NCBI RefSeq assembly: GCF_001514125.1
Contig: NZ_KQ948551.1
Span: forward strand, 703,314-767,313
Length of the DNA: 64,000 nt
Direction of reading: 5' to 3'
Origin: Streptomyces longwoodensis
GTDB taxonomy: Bacteria; Actinomycetota; Actinomycetes; Streptomycetales; Streptomycetaceae
Part shown: piece by piece, positions 36,292-46,196 of the stretch
Layout of the letters: each line of letters starts with the position of its first letter
Position numbering within the stretch: the first letter of the stretch is position 1
Notes under the pieces: generated by a model
What the model saw: the letters and a program-made list of their open reading frames with translations, nothing else
Databases searched by the model: none
Told to the model about the DNA's origin: nothing
Made by a program: the position numbers and the translations under genes

Positions 36292-37560
36292 CTACGCCCC
36301 GGTGACCTCGACGGCCGCCAGGTTCTTCTTGCCGCGCCGCAGCACCAGCCACCGGCCGTGCAGCAGGTCCTCGGCCGAGGGCACCGCGTCCTCAGCGGTC
36401 ACCTTGACGTTGTTCACGTAGGCCCCGCCCTCCTTCACGGTCCGCCGCGCCGCGGACTTGCTGGCGACCAGGCCCACCTCGGCGAGCAGGTCCACCACCG
36501 GGGCCGGCTCGGCGACCCGCACGTGCGGCACCTCCGACAGCGCCGCGGCCAGCGTCCGCTCGTCCAGCTCCGCCAGCTCGCCCTGTCCGAACAGCGCCCT
36601 GGACGCGGCGATCACCGCGGCCGTCTGGTCGGCGCCGTGCACCAGCGTCGTCAGCTCCTCCGCCAGCGCGCGCTGCGCGGCCCGGGCCTGCGGACGCTCC
36701 TCGGTCTGCCGCTCCAGCTCCTCCAGCTCCTCGCGGGACCGGAAGGACAGGATGCGCGAGTACCGCGAGATGTCCCGGTCGTCCACGTTCAGCCAGAACT
36801 GGTAGAACGCGTACGGCGTCGTCATCTCCGGGTCCAGCCAGACCGCGCCGCCCTCGGTCTTGCCGAACTTGGTGCCGTCGGCCTTCGTCATCAGCGGCGT
36901 GGCCAGCGCGTGCACGCTCGCCTCCGGCTCCAGCCGGTGGATCAGGTCCAGACCCGCCGTGAGGTTGCCCCACTGGTCGCTGCCGCCCTGCTGGAGCGTG
37001 CAGCCGTAGCGCCGGTAGAGCTGGAGGAAGTCCATGCCCTGGAGGATCTGGTAGCTGAACTCCGTGTAGCTGATGCCCTGGTCGGACTCCAGGCGGCGGG
37101 CCACGGAGTCCTTCGTCAGCATCTTGTTGACGCGGAAGTGCTTGCCGATGTCCCGCAGGAACTCGATCGCGGACAGCCCGGCGGTCCAGTCGAGGTTGTT
37201 CACCATCACGGCGGCGTTCTCGCCTTCGAAGGACAGGAACGGCTCGATCTGGGAGCGCAGCCGGCCGACCCAGCCGGCCACCGTCTCCGGGTCGTTCAGC
37301 GTGCGCTCCGCCGTCGGGCGGGGGTCGCCGATCAGGCCCGTCGCGCCGCCCACCAGCGCCAGCGGCCGGTGCCCGGCCTGCTGGAGCCGGCGCACGGTGA
37401 GCACCTGGACCAGGTGCCCGACGTGCAGGGAGGGCGCGGTCGGGTCGAAGCCGCAATAGAACGTGACGGGACCGTCCGCGAGCGCCTTGCGCAAGGCGTC
37501 CTCGTCGGTGGACAGGGCGAACAGGCCCCGCCACTTCAGCTCGTCGACGATGTCCGTCAC
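36292..37560 (-). CDS. tyrS: Tyrosyl-tRNA synthetase
   Basis: A 422-residue class I synthetase that charges tRNA-Tyr. The HIGH-type motif reads [11 protein letters not shown] near residue 45, the tyrosine pocket is [10 protein letters not shown], and the KMSKS-type loop is [16 protein letters not shown]. The C-terminal S4-like RNA-binding domain contains [20 protein letters not shown]. The length is normal. The ATG at 37560 follows AAGGAGA. No T-box leader is seen. A small hairpin at 37587-37606 lies in the short gap after the upstream TldE gene. Confidence 0.97.
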   Translation of the reverse strand: MTDIVDELKWRGLFALSTDEDALRKALADGPVTFYCGFDPTAPSLHVGHLVQVLTVRRLQQAGHRPLALVGGATGLIGDPRPTAERTLNDPETVAGWVGRLRSQIEPFLSFEGENAAVMVNNLDWTAGLSAIEFLRDIGKHFRVNKMLTKDSVARRLESDQGISYTEFSYQILQGMDFLQLYRRYGCTLQQGGSDQWGNLTAGLDLIHRLEPEASVHALATPLMTKADGTKFGKTEGGAVWLDPEMTTPYAFYQFWLNVDDRDISRYSRILSFRSREELEELERQTEERPQARAAQRALAEELTTLVHGADQTAAVIAASRALFGQGELAELDERTLAAALSEVPHVRVAEPAPVVDLLAEVGLVASKSAARRTVKEGGAYVNNVKVTAEDAVPSAEDLLHGRWLVLRRGKKNLAAVEVTGA

Positions 37561-37586
37561 GGTTCTCGTGTCTCCTTGGATGGTCC

Positions 37587-37606
37587 CGGGCGGCGAGCGC
37601 CGCCCG
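37587..37606 (-). terminator. Hairpin between the tldE and tyrS genes
   Basis: CGGGCGGC and GCCGCCCG form an 8-bp stem around a 4-base loop, 20 bases after the tldE stop and 27 bases before the tyrS start. It may end the tld transcript or attenuate read-through into tyrS. Confidence 0.5.
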
Positions 37607-37625
37607 TCGGTGAACGCCTACGAGG

Positions 37626-39016
37626 TTATACGCCCCGGCTGACAGAGCTCATATTGAAATCGGGCACCCGCAGCGCGGGCATCGCGGCCCGGGTGAACCA
37701 GTCGCTCCACTCGCGCGGCAGCGTCTTCTCGGTGCGCCCGGCCTCGGTCGCCCGCCCCAGCAGGTCCACCGGCGACTCGTTGAACCGGAAGTTGTTCACC
37801 TCGCCGGTGACCTCGCCGTCCTCCACGAGGTACACCCCGTCCCGGGTCAGCCCGGTCAGCAGCAGCGTGGCCGGGTCGACCTCGCGGATGTACCACAGGC
37901 AGGTCAGCAGCAGGCCCCGCTCGGTGCCCGCGACCATCTCCTCGAGGGACCGGTCCTCGCCGCCGTCCAGGATCAGGTTGCCGAGCGAGGGCGCCAGCGG
38001 CAGCCCCGTCAGCGCGGCGGCGAACCGGCTGGTGACCAGGTTCTTCAGCGCCCCGTCCGCGATCCACTCGGTGGCCGGCACGGGCAGGCCGTTGTCGAAC
38101 ACCGACTGGTCGCCGCCGGAGGAGTGCGCGACGACGAACGGCGCCGACTCCAGCCCCGGCGCGTGCGGGTCGCTGCGCAGCGTCAGCGGCAGCCCGGTCA
38201 GCCGCTCGCCGAGCCGGGTGCCGCCGCCGGGCCGGGAGAACACCGTGCGCCCCTCGACCGCGTCCCGGCCCGACGCCGACCACATCTGGTAGATCAGCAG
38301 GTCCGCCACGGCCGTCGGCGGCAGCAGCGTCTCGTACCGCCCGGCCGGCAGGTCCACGCGCCGCTCGGCCCAGCCGAGGCGGACGGCGAGCTCGGCGTCC
38401 AGCGCGCCCGGGTCGACGTCCTTGAAGTCGCGCGTGGAGCGCCCCGCCCACGCCGAGCGCGTGCGGTCCGGCGACTTGGCGTTGAGCTCCAGCGTGCCCG
38501 TGGGCTGGTCGTGCCGCAGCCGCAGCCCGGTCGAGGTGCCCAGGTACGTGGAGACCATCTCGTGGTTGGCGAAGCCGTACAGCTCGCGTCCGCCGGCCCG
38601 CGCGCGGGCGAACGCCTCGCCCAGCGCGGGCGCGAAGTCGGCGAACACCGCGGAGGACGTCTCGGCGGGCGGCTCGGTGAACTCCGGCGCCTGCGGCACC
38701 CCGGTGATCAGCGGCTGCGCGTCCTCGGCGGGGCCGGCGCCGCGCGCGGCGGCCTCGGCGGCCCGCACCAGCGACTCCAGCTCGTCCACGGTCACGGCGG
38801 ACCGCGACACCACGCCCGAGGCGGTGCCCTCGCGGCCGTCGACGGTCGCCACGACGGTGAGCGTCCGGCCGCGCGTCACGCCGTTCGTGGTGAGCGCGTT
38901 GCCCGCCCAGCGCAGGTTGGCCGTCGACTCCTCGTCGGCGATGACGACACAGCCGTCGGCCCGCGACAGCTCCAGGGCCCGCTCGACGATCTCGTGCGGC
39001 TTGGGGGTGGGGGCGC

Positions 39017-39020
<4 letters not shown>
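37626..39020 (-). CDS. tldE: TldE/PmbA family protease subunit
   Basis: A 464-residue protein of the TldD/PmbA superfamily. Paired with TldD it forms a heterodimeric protease that cuts unfolded peptides and, in other bacteria, matures peptide antibiotics or degrades antitoxins. No HExxxH motif is present, as expected for the TldE partner. Family blocks include ADEESTANLRWAGNALTTNG and LTGLTRDGVYLVEDGEVTGE near the C terminus, with NNFRFNESPVDLL. The ATG at 39020 overlaps the tldD stop (ATGA), so the pair is co-translated. Confidence 0.92.
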
Positions 39021-40540
<1,520 letters not shown>

Positions 40541-40713
40541 CTGCGTCTCTTTCTGCCGACGGGACGACCGTGAACGACCGATGACGACCGGGGACGACCG
40601 AGGACCGGTGGGGGCGACGGACGGTGATCGTCACACCGCGGCCGTGAGCCTCCGATCATGTCGCGCCGACCGCCCCGCGGACCACACGTTTCCGGCGCCG
40701 TTCCGCAAACTTT

Positions 40714-40730
40714 CTGTAGGGACCCCACAG
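40714..40730. promoter_or_regulatory. 17-bp near-palindrome between tldD and fabG
   Basis: CTGTAGGG-A-CCCCACAG is symmetric except for one A/C mismatch, in the 320-base gap between the divergent tldD and fabG starts. It is a candidate operator or regulatory hairpin. Apart from this and the ribosome site before fabG, no other clear signal is seen in the gap. Confidence 0.4.
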
Positions 40731-40860
40731 CGCGGCCCCTGCGCCACTGTCGGTGCCCCAATGTCCGCGGGCGCGGGCGGACCGATAGGTTTCAGGTGAA
40801 GCCGCCTGTCATCCACGTCATCGGGCGGGTGTGTCAGACCCCTATCGAAAGGGTGATCCG

Positions 40861-41565
40861 TTGAGCCGCTCGGTTCTCGTCACCGGAGGCAACCGGGGCA
40901 TCGGCCTCGCCATCGCCCGCGCGTTCGCCGACGCCGGCGACAAGGTCGCGATCACGTACCGCTCGGGCGAGCCCCCGGAGGGCTTCCTGGCGGTCAAGTG
41001 CGACATCACCGACCCCGAGCAGGTGGAGCAGGCCTACAAGGAGATCGAGGAGCAGCACGGCCCCGTCGAGATCCTGGTCGCCAACGCCGGCATCACCAAG
41101 GACCAGCTCCTGATGCGGATGTCCGAGGAGGACTTCACCTCGGTCATCGACACCAACCTCACCGGCACCTTCCGCGTGGTCAAGCGCGCCAACCGCGGCA
41201 TGCTGCGCGCCAAGAAGGGGCGCGTCGTCCTCGTCTCGTCCGTGGTGGGCCTGCTCGGCTCGCCCGGCCAGGCCAACTACGCCGCCTCCAAGGCCGCCCT
41301 GGTCGGCTTCGCGCGCTCCCTGGCCCGAGAGCTGGGCTCGCGCAACATCACCTTCAACGTCGTCGCACCCGGCTTCGTCGACACCGACATGACCAAGGCG
41401 CTCAGCGACGAGCAGCGCGCCGGCATCCTCGCGGGGGTGCCCCTCGGACGGTACGCGAAGCCGGAGGAGATCGCCGCGACGGTGCGGTTCCTCGCCTCGG
41501 ACGACGCCTCGTACATCACTGGAGCCGTCATCCCCGTTGACGGCGGACTGGGAATGGGTCACTGA
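40861..41565 (+). CDS. fabG: 3-oxoacyl-ACP reductase FabG
   Basis: A 234-residue SDR enzyme that reduces 3-oxoacyl-ACP with NADPH in fatty-acid elongation. The cofactor loop is TGGNRGIGLAIARAF, the NNAG motif reads VANAGITKDQLLMRM, and the catalytic residues are Ser in VLVSSVVGLLGSPGQ and Tyr-Lys in NYAASKAAL. The TTG at 40861 is chosen because AAAGGG lies about seven bases before it and because the protein then begins at the first beta strand. It is followed five bases on by the enoyl reductase gene, so the two reductive steps of elongation are encoded together. Confidence 0.94.
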   Translation: MSRSVLVTGGNRGIGLAIARAFADAGDKVAITYRSGEPPEGFLAVKCDITDPEQVEQAYKEIEEQHGPVEILVANAGITKDQLLMRMSEEDFTSVIDTNLTGTFRVVKRANRGMLRAKKGRVVLVSSVVGLLGSPGQANYAASKAALVGFARSLARELGSRNITFNVVAPGFVDTDMTKALSDEQRAGILAGVPLGRYAKPEEIAATVRFLASDDASYITGAVIPVDGGLGMGH

Positions 41566-41570
41566 TCACC

Positions 41571-42338
41571 ATGAGCGGAATTCTCGAGGGCAAGCGCGTC
41601 CTGATCACCGGTGTGCTGATGGAGTCCTCCATCGCCTTCCACACCGCGAAGCTGGCCCAGGAGCAGGGTGCCGAGATCATCCTGACCGCGTTCCCGCGGC
41701 CCACGCTGACCGAGCGCATCGCCCGCAAGCTGCCCAAGCCCACCAAGGTCATCGAGCTCGACGTGACCAACGCCGAGCACCTCGCCCGGCTGGCCGACGT
41801 GGTCGGCGAGGAGCTCGGCGGCCTCGACGGCGTCGTGCACTCCGTCGGGTTCGCCCCGCAGGACGCCCTCGGCGGCAACTTCCTCAACACCCCGTTCGAG
41901 TCGGTGGCCACCGCCATGCACGTCTCGGCGTTCTCCCTGAAGTCGCTGACCATGGCCTGCCTGCCGCTGATGCAGAACGGCGGCTCGGTCGTCGGCCTCA
42001 CCTTCGACGCCCAGTACGCCTGGCCGCAGTACGACTGGATGGGCCCGGCCAAGGCCGCCCTGGAGGCCACCAGCCGCTACGTGGCCCGCGACCTGGGCAA
42101 GCAGAACATCCGCTGCAACCTCATCTCGGCGGGTCCGATCGGCTCCATGGCCGCCAAGTCCATCCCGGGCTTCTCGGACCTCGCCGCCGTGTGGGACAGC
42201 CGCTCCCCGCTGGAGTGGGACCTGAAGGACCCGGAGCCGGCCGGCCGCGGCGTCGTCGCCCTGCTGAGCGACTGGTTCCCGAAGACCACCGGCGAGATCA
42301 TCCACGTCGACGGCGGCCTGCACGCCATCGGTGCCTGA
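41571..42338 (+). CDS. fabI: Enoyl-ACP reductase FabI/InhA
   Basis: A 255-residue NADH-dependent reductase that completes each fatty-acid elongation cycle. It is of the InhA type: LEGKRVLITGVLMESSIAFH at the N terminus, GGLDGVVHSVGFAPQDALGG mid-chain, and the active-site Tyr in AWPQYDWMGPAKAALEATSR with Lys five residues later (YxxxxxxK family pattern). In mycobacteria this enzyme is the isoniazid target. It follows fabG with a 5-base gap and ends before a GC-rich terminator. Confidence 0.95.
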   Translation: MSGILEGKRVLITGVLMESSIAFHTAKLAQEQGAEIILTAFPRPTLTERIARKLPKPTKVIELDVTNAEHLARLADVVGEELGGLDGVVHSVGFAPQDALGGNFLNTPFESVATAMHVSAFSLKSLTMACLPLMQNGGSVVGLTFDAQYAWPQYDWMGPAKAALEATSRYVARDLGKQNIRCNLISAGPIGSMAAKSIPGFSDLAAVWDSRSPLEWDLKDPEPAGRGVVALLSDWFPKTTGEIIHVDGGLHAIGA

Positions 42339-42358
42339 CCGGTCCGCACACCGGCCCC

Positions 42359-42397
42359 GACGCCCCGTCCCCCGCAGCGCGCGGGGGGCGGGGCGTC
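42359..42397 (+). terminator. Terminator after fabG-fabI
   Basis: GACGCCCCG and CGGGGCGTC form the outer stem, with CCCCCGC pairing to GCGGGGG inside after a small bulge. It begins 21 bases after the fabI stop. Confidence 0.72.
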
Positions 42398-42508
42398 GCC
42401 CGTTCGGCCCAGTCGGCCGGGCGGTCCGTACGGGTGACACGGCACGCTGGGAGGACGCACCGCCCGCCCCGCACCGCCCCGCCGCCGCACGGTCCGAGGA
42501 GGCCCCTT

Positions 42509-42844
42509 GTGCGCCTGTCCCGAAGCCTGGCCCCAGTGACCGTCGCCGCCGCCCTCGTCCTGTGCGCGCCGTACGACGCGGTCTCGCACGCACGCGTGGA
42601 CGCCTCCGCCGCGCCGTTCGGGGCGGAGTGCCGCACGCGTGTGCAGGGCTCCCACGTGGTCGCCGACTGCCACAACCCCTATGCCGACACGGACCGCGTC
42701 CGGCTGCACGTCGAATGCGCCCGCTGGTGGGACCTGGACACCGACGGCGCCCCCGTCGAGGCGGGACCCGCCGAGACCGTACGGCTGACCGGCCGCTGCT
42801 GGATGGAGGTCGGCAGGGCCTGGGTCAGCCACGAGAAGGCGTGA
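42509..42844 (+). CDS. Small secreted Cys-containing protein
   Basis: A 111-residue protein with a signal peptide (about residues 1-28, RLSRSLAPVTVAAALVLCAP). The mature part has four more Cys, in ECRTRV, ADCHNP, ECARWW, and GRCWME, which could form two disulphides. The repeated short beta-like strands suggest a small extracellular domain. GAGGAGG precedes the GTG at 42509. No family is recognised. It converges on the GntR gene at 42869. Confidence 0.72.
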   Translation: MRLSRSLAPVTVAAALVLCAPYDAVSHARVDASAAPFGAECRTRVQGSHVVADCHNPYADTDRVRLHVECARWWDLDTDGAPVEAGPAETVRLTGRCWMEVGRAWVSHEKA

Positions 42845-42868
42845 GCGGCGGCGCGTGCGCCGCCCCGA

Positions 42869-43555
42869 TCAGCCGGTGGCGGTGAAGCGTCCCGGGCGGC
42901 ACAGGAAGGGGTAGCTCGCGGCCTCCGCCGCCGCGGCCTCCGCGTCACCCGCGCGGACGGCGTCGACCAGCCGCGTGTGGTCCATGCGGGTCTCCGGGGT
43001 CAGCTCACGGCCGACGTCCTCGCGCAGCCAGTCCCGCAGCACCTCGCCCAGGTCGGCGTACATCGCCGTCATGACGTCGTTGTGGGAGGCCGCCACGACC
43101 GCCAGGTGGAACGTCGCGTCCGCCGCCACGAACGCCTCCGCGTCGCCGGACTCCCACGCCTCCTCGCGGCGCAGCAGCAGCGCGTCGAGCTGCTTGAGGT
43201 CCTTCTCGGTGCGCCGCTCGGCGGCCATCCGGGCCGCGCTCGACTCCAGGGTGGCCCGCAGCTCCGCGATGTGGCGGGGGTCGGCGTCGGCGAACCGGCG
43301 GTGCATCACGCCCGCCAGCTCGCTGGTCGCGACCACGTAGGTGCCCGAACCCTGCCGGATGTCCAGCAGGCCGTTGTGGGCGAGGGCCCGGACGGCCTCG
43401 CGCACCGTGTTGCGGGCGACCCCGAGCTGCTCGACCAGCTCCGGCTCGGTCGGGATGCGCGAGCCGACCGGCCACTCGCCCGAGGTGATCTGGTGTCGCA
43501 GCGCGGAGATGACCTGCTCGGACAGCGCCGAGCGACGGGGATGGCTCAGAGGCAT
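42869..43555 (-). CDS. GntR/FadR family transcriptional regulator
   Basis: A 228-residue repressor-type regulator. The N-terminal winged helix-turn-helix is clear: EQVISALRHQITSGEWPVGS then ELVEQLGVARNTVREAVRAL. The C-terminal FCD ligand domain has ATFHLAVVAASHNDVMTAMY and a metal-binding His pattern ending MDHTRLVDAVRAGD. It is divergent from a CynX-type transporter gene, with a 15-bp palindrome inside that promoter, so it most likely controls the transporter and perhaps itself. The ligand is unknown. Confidence 0.9.
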   Translation of the reverse strand: MPLSHPRRSALSEQVISALRHQITSGEWPVGSRIPTEPELVEQLGVARNTVREAVRALAHNGLLDIRQGSGTYVVATSELAGVMHRRFADADPRHIAELRATLESSAARMAAERRTEKDLKQLDALLLRREEAWESGDAEAFVAADATFHLAVVAASHNDVMTAMYADLGEVLRDWLREDVGRELTPETRMDHTRLVDAVRAGDAEAAAAEAASYPFLCRPGRFTATG

Positions 43556-43617
43556 GGCACACCTTCGCACGAACGGGCCGGGGCGGGGCCACCCGGGCCG
43601 ACCGGGAGTGGACAACC

Positions 43618-43632
43618 AATCATCCCATGATT
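43618..43632. promoter_or_regulatory. Palindromic operator between GntR and MFS genes
   Basis: AATCAT-CCC-ATGATT is a perfect 6-3-6 inverted repeat. It ends one base before the likely -10 TATGAT (43634-43639), which is six bases before the MFS start, so a bound repressor would block the promoter. The transcript is probably leaderless. Confidence 0.65.
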
Positions 43633-43645
43633 CTATGATGGCGCC

Positions 43646-45004
43646 ATGGCACCCGAGGAGACCCGGACGACGACATCCGCCCCCCACCCCGCCCCGGCAC
43701 CCGCCGGAGCCCCGGCCGCCGACGCGCACCGCCCCTCGGCCCCGCGCGTGTGGCGGACCCGGCTGGTGGTCGTGGGCATCGTCCTGGCCGCCCTGAACCT
43801 GCGTCCGGCCATCACCAGCCTCGGCGCCCTCCTGGAGGAGGTGCGCGACGGACTCGGCATGAGCGGCGGCGTGGCCGGGCTGCTCACCTCCGTGCCGCCC
43901 CTGTGCTTCGCCGTCTTCGGCGTCACCGCGCCGCGCCTCGCCCGCCGCTTCGGCCCGGGCGCCGTGGTGTGCGCCGGCATGGTCGCCATCACGGCCGGCC
44001 TGCTCGTGCGCCCCTACGCGGGCGGTACGGCGGGCTTCCTGGCCGCCAGCGCCCTGGCCCTCATGGGCATCGCGGTGAGCAACGTGCTGATGCCGGTCAT
44101 CGTCAAGCGGCACTTCCCCGACCGGGTCGGCTCCATGACCGGGCTGTACTCGATGGCCCTGGCCCTCGGCACCTCCCTCGCCGCCGCGGCGACCGTGCCG
44201 ATGACCGAGTCGCTGGGCGGCAGCTGGCAGACCGGGCTCGCCGTGTGGGCGGGACTGGCCGGCGTCGCCGTCCTGCCCTGGCTGCTGCTCGTCCGCGACC
44301 GGGGTGACGAGTCCGGCGCACCGGAGCGGCGGGCCGTGACCGAGGCGCGCACCGCGCGGGTGGAGCCGTCGGCGCCGCTGCGCATCACCCGCAGCCGCAC
44401 CGCCTGGGCGCTCGCGGTGTTCTTCGGGCTCCAGGCCACCGCCGCCTACATCACGATGGGCTGGATGGCGCAGATCTTCCGGGACGCGGGCGTCGCCGCC
44501 GGCACCGCCGGGCTGCTGCTCGCGGTGACCATGGTGATGGGCGTCCCGCTGGCCTTCCTCATCCCGCGCGTGGCCGCCCGGCTGCCCCGGCAGGGCCCGA
44601 TCGTCGTCGTGCTCGGCGTCTGCGGCCTCGTCGGCTACGCCGGCCTGTACCTCGCCCCGGCGGCGGGCGCCTGGGCGTGGGCCCTGCTGCTCGGCGTCTC
44701 CAACTGCGCCTTCCCGCTGGCCCTCACCATGGTCGGGATGCGGGCCCGCACGGGCGCGGGCGTGGTCCAGCTGTCCGCCTTCGCGCAGAGCACCGGCTAC
44801 CTGATCTCCATCCCCGGCCCGCTCCTGGTGGGTGTGCTCTACGAGGCCACCGACGGCTGGGGCGTGCCGCTCGCGCTGATGGCGGCCCTGATGGTGCCGC
44901 AGATGGTCGTCGGCGTCCTCGCGGGCCGCGACCGCACGATCGAGGACGAGGCGGCGGCGCGCGGGCCCCGGGGGACGGACCGGGCGCACGGGGTGGGAGA
45001 CTGA
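43646..45004 (+). CDS. MFS transporter, CynX/NimT family
   Basis: A 452-residue protein with twelve predicted membrane helices. The CynX signature VLAALNLRPAITSLGALLEE lies in the first helix, after an Ala/Pro/Thr-rich N-terminal 35 residues. Known relatives move cyanate, nitroimidazoles or small organic anions; the substrate here is not known. It is probably controlled by the divergent GntR regulator. A 38-residue single-helix gene follows four bases after its stop. Confidence 0.88.
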   Translation: MAPEETRTTTSAPHPAPAPAGAPAADAHRPSAPRVWRTRLVVVGIVLAALNLRPAITSLGALLEEVRDGLGMSGGVAGLLTSVPPLCFAVFGVTAPRLARRFGPGAVVCAGMVAITAGLLVRPYAGGTAGFLAASALALMGIAVSNVLMPVIVKRHFPDRVGSMTGLYSMALALGTSLAAAATVPMTESLGGSWQTGLAVWAGLAGVAVLPWLLLVRDRGDESGAPERRAVTEARTARVEPSAPLRITRSRTAWALAVFFGLQATAAYITMGWMAQIFRDAGVAAGTAGLLLAVTMVMGVPLAFLIPRVAARLPRQGPIVVVLGVCGLVGYAGLYLAPAAGAWAWALLLGVSNCAFPLALTMVGMRARTGAGVVQLSAFAQSTGYLISIPGPLLVGVLYEATDGWGVPLALMAALMVPQMVVGVLAGRDRTIEDEAAARGPRGTDRAHGVGD

Positions 45005-45008
45005 CCGC

Positions 45009-45125
45009 ATGCCCGTGCTCGATCCGAATCCCCAGAACGGCCAGAAGAAGATGCTGATCGTCTTCGGCTCGTTCCTCGCCATCTTCGTGGTCATCGCCGT
45101 CATCGCGACGATCGCCTCGCCCTGA
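45009..45125 (+). CDS. Tiny transporter-associated membrane protein (SGM_5486-type)
   Basis: A 38-residue protein: a hydrophilic start MPVLDPNPQNGQKKM and one hydrophobic helix MLIVFGSFLAIFVVIAVIAT. It starts four bases after the MFS stop on the same strand. Small proteins of this kind, known as SGM_5486 family, are found next to CynX/NimT transporters in Streptomyces. It is probably a regulatory or stabilising subunit of the transporter, which is inference. Confidence 0.75.
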   Translation: MPVLDPNPQNGQKKMLIVFGSFLAIFVVIAVIATIASP

Positions 45126-45305
45126 GCCGTCGCTCCCGCCCGTCGGGGTGGTGCTAGCCCCCCTGTCCCCTAGGGGGCCAGGGTCAGGGTCAAGTGGGTG
45201 GATCACCGGATGGGACGCGGCCCGCGGATTCCGTAGCGTCGAGATGTGGCCGCGGACGGCGGTCCGCACCCACTCGGAGACGATCGGCGACCCGCGGAGG
45301 CACCC

Positions 45306-45512
45306 ATGTCGGCCCCTACGCACACCCGGCCCCACCCGGCGACCACGGGCGGCGTCGGCACCCGGCTGCCCTGGTGGGCCCTGGCCCTGCCCACGCTCGC
45401 CTTCATCACCCTGCTCGCGCTGATACTCAACCCGGCCGACGCCCAGGCGGCCACCGGCGACCCGGTCCTCGCCCACGTCCTGGAGCGGCTCCGGGACCTG
45501 CTCGCCCGGTAG
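45306..45512 (+). CDS. Small single-helix membrane protein of unknown function
   Basis: A 68-residue protein with a polar N terminus rich in Thr/His/Pro, one hydrophobic helix (about residues 23-42, PWWALALPTLAFITLLALIL), and a short outside tail ending in an amphipathic stretch VLERLRDLLAR. GGAGG precedes the ATG by five bases, and the coding base bias is normal, which supports a real gene. No family is recognised. The 180 bases before it hold a GC-rich inverted repeat at 45157-45178 and tandem CAGGGT units. Confidence 0.62.
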   Translation: MSAPTHTRPHPATTGGVGTRLPWWALALPTLAFITLLALILNPADAQAATGDPVLAHVLERLRDLLAR

Positions 45513-45583
45513 CCGGCGGCGCGGGTGAAGCCGCCCGCCAACTCCCTGAGCCCGGTGGCGTGTTTCGTGCGAAGCTGGGAGTC

Positions 45584-46102
45584 ATGAGCGCCGCAGAAGC
45601 CCGCACGATCGTCCTCTTCCGGCATGCGAAAGCCGACTGGCCCCAGGTGACCGACCACGAGCGACCGCTCGCGGAACGCGGCCGCAAGGACGCGGCCGAG
45701 GCCGGACGCAGACTGCTCGACACGGGCGTCGCCGTCGACCTGGCGCTGTGCTCCACCGCGACCCGGACCCGGGAGACCTGGAAACTGGCCGTCCACGAGT
45801 TCCCGCACCGGCCGAAGACCATCTACGAGGAGCGGATCTACGAGGCCTCGCCGGGTGAGCTGATCGCCTTGCTCAACGAGACCCCGGACGACGTCGGCAA
45901 CCTCCTGCTGGTGGGCCACAACCCGGGGGTGCACGGCCTCGCCGAGATCCTCGCGGGCTCCGCCGAGCCCGACGCCGGCGAACGGATGGACCGCCGGGGC
46001 TTCCCGGCCGCCGCCTTCGCCGTCCTGTCCTTCGAGGGCCCCTGGAAGTCCCTGGAACCCCGGGTGGCGACCCTGCGCGACTACTGGGCCCCGAGCGACT
46101 GA
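45584..46102 (+). CDS. SixA-type histidine phosphatase family protein
   Basis: A 172-residue single-domain phosphatase of the histidine phosphatase superfamily. The active site starts IVLFRHAKADW (Arg-His-Ala) near residue 10, the second Arg is in LCSTATRTRETW, and the second His in LLLVGHNPGVHGLAEIL. SixA removes phosphate from His of phosphotransfer proteins in E. coli; the target here may differ. It starts at ATG 45584 after GGGAG. It converges on serB with a hairpin between. Confidence 0.9.
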   Translation: MSAAEARTIVLFRHAKADWPQVTDHERPLAERGRKDAAEAGRRLLDTGVAVDLALCSTATRTRETWKLAVHEFPHRPKTIYEERIYEASPGELIALLNETPDDVGNLLLVGHNPGVHGLAEILAGSAEPDAGERMDRRGFPAAAFAVLSFEGPWKSLEPRVATLRDYWAPSD

Positions 46103-46120
46103 CCCGCCGAGCGGATCCGG

Positions 46121-46149
46121 CCGGCCGACGGGGTGTCCGCGTCGGCCGG
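46121..46149. terminator. Bidirectional hairpin between a phosphatase gene and serB
   Basis: CCGGCCGAC and GTCGGCCGG form a 9-bp stem with an 11-base loop between two convergent genes. Confidence 0.55.
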
Positions 46150-46196
46150 GCCGCGGGCGGCGACCCGTCGGGCGGGGGACCGTCAGCCGCGTCCCG

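Noticed and set aside
36159..37534. Horizontal transfer or prophage origin for any segment
   Set aside because: Base composition and codon bias look even across the window. No integrase, transposase, phage gene or attachment repeat was found.
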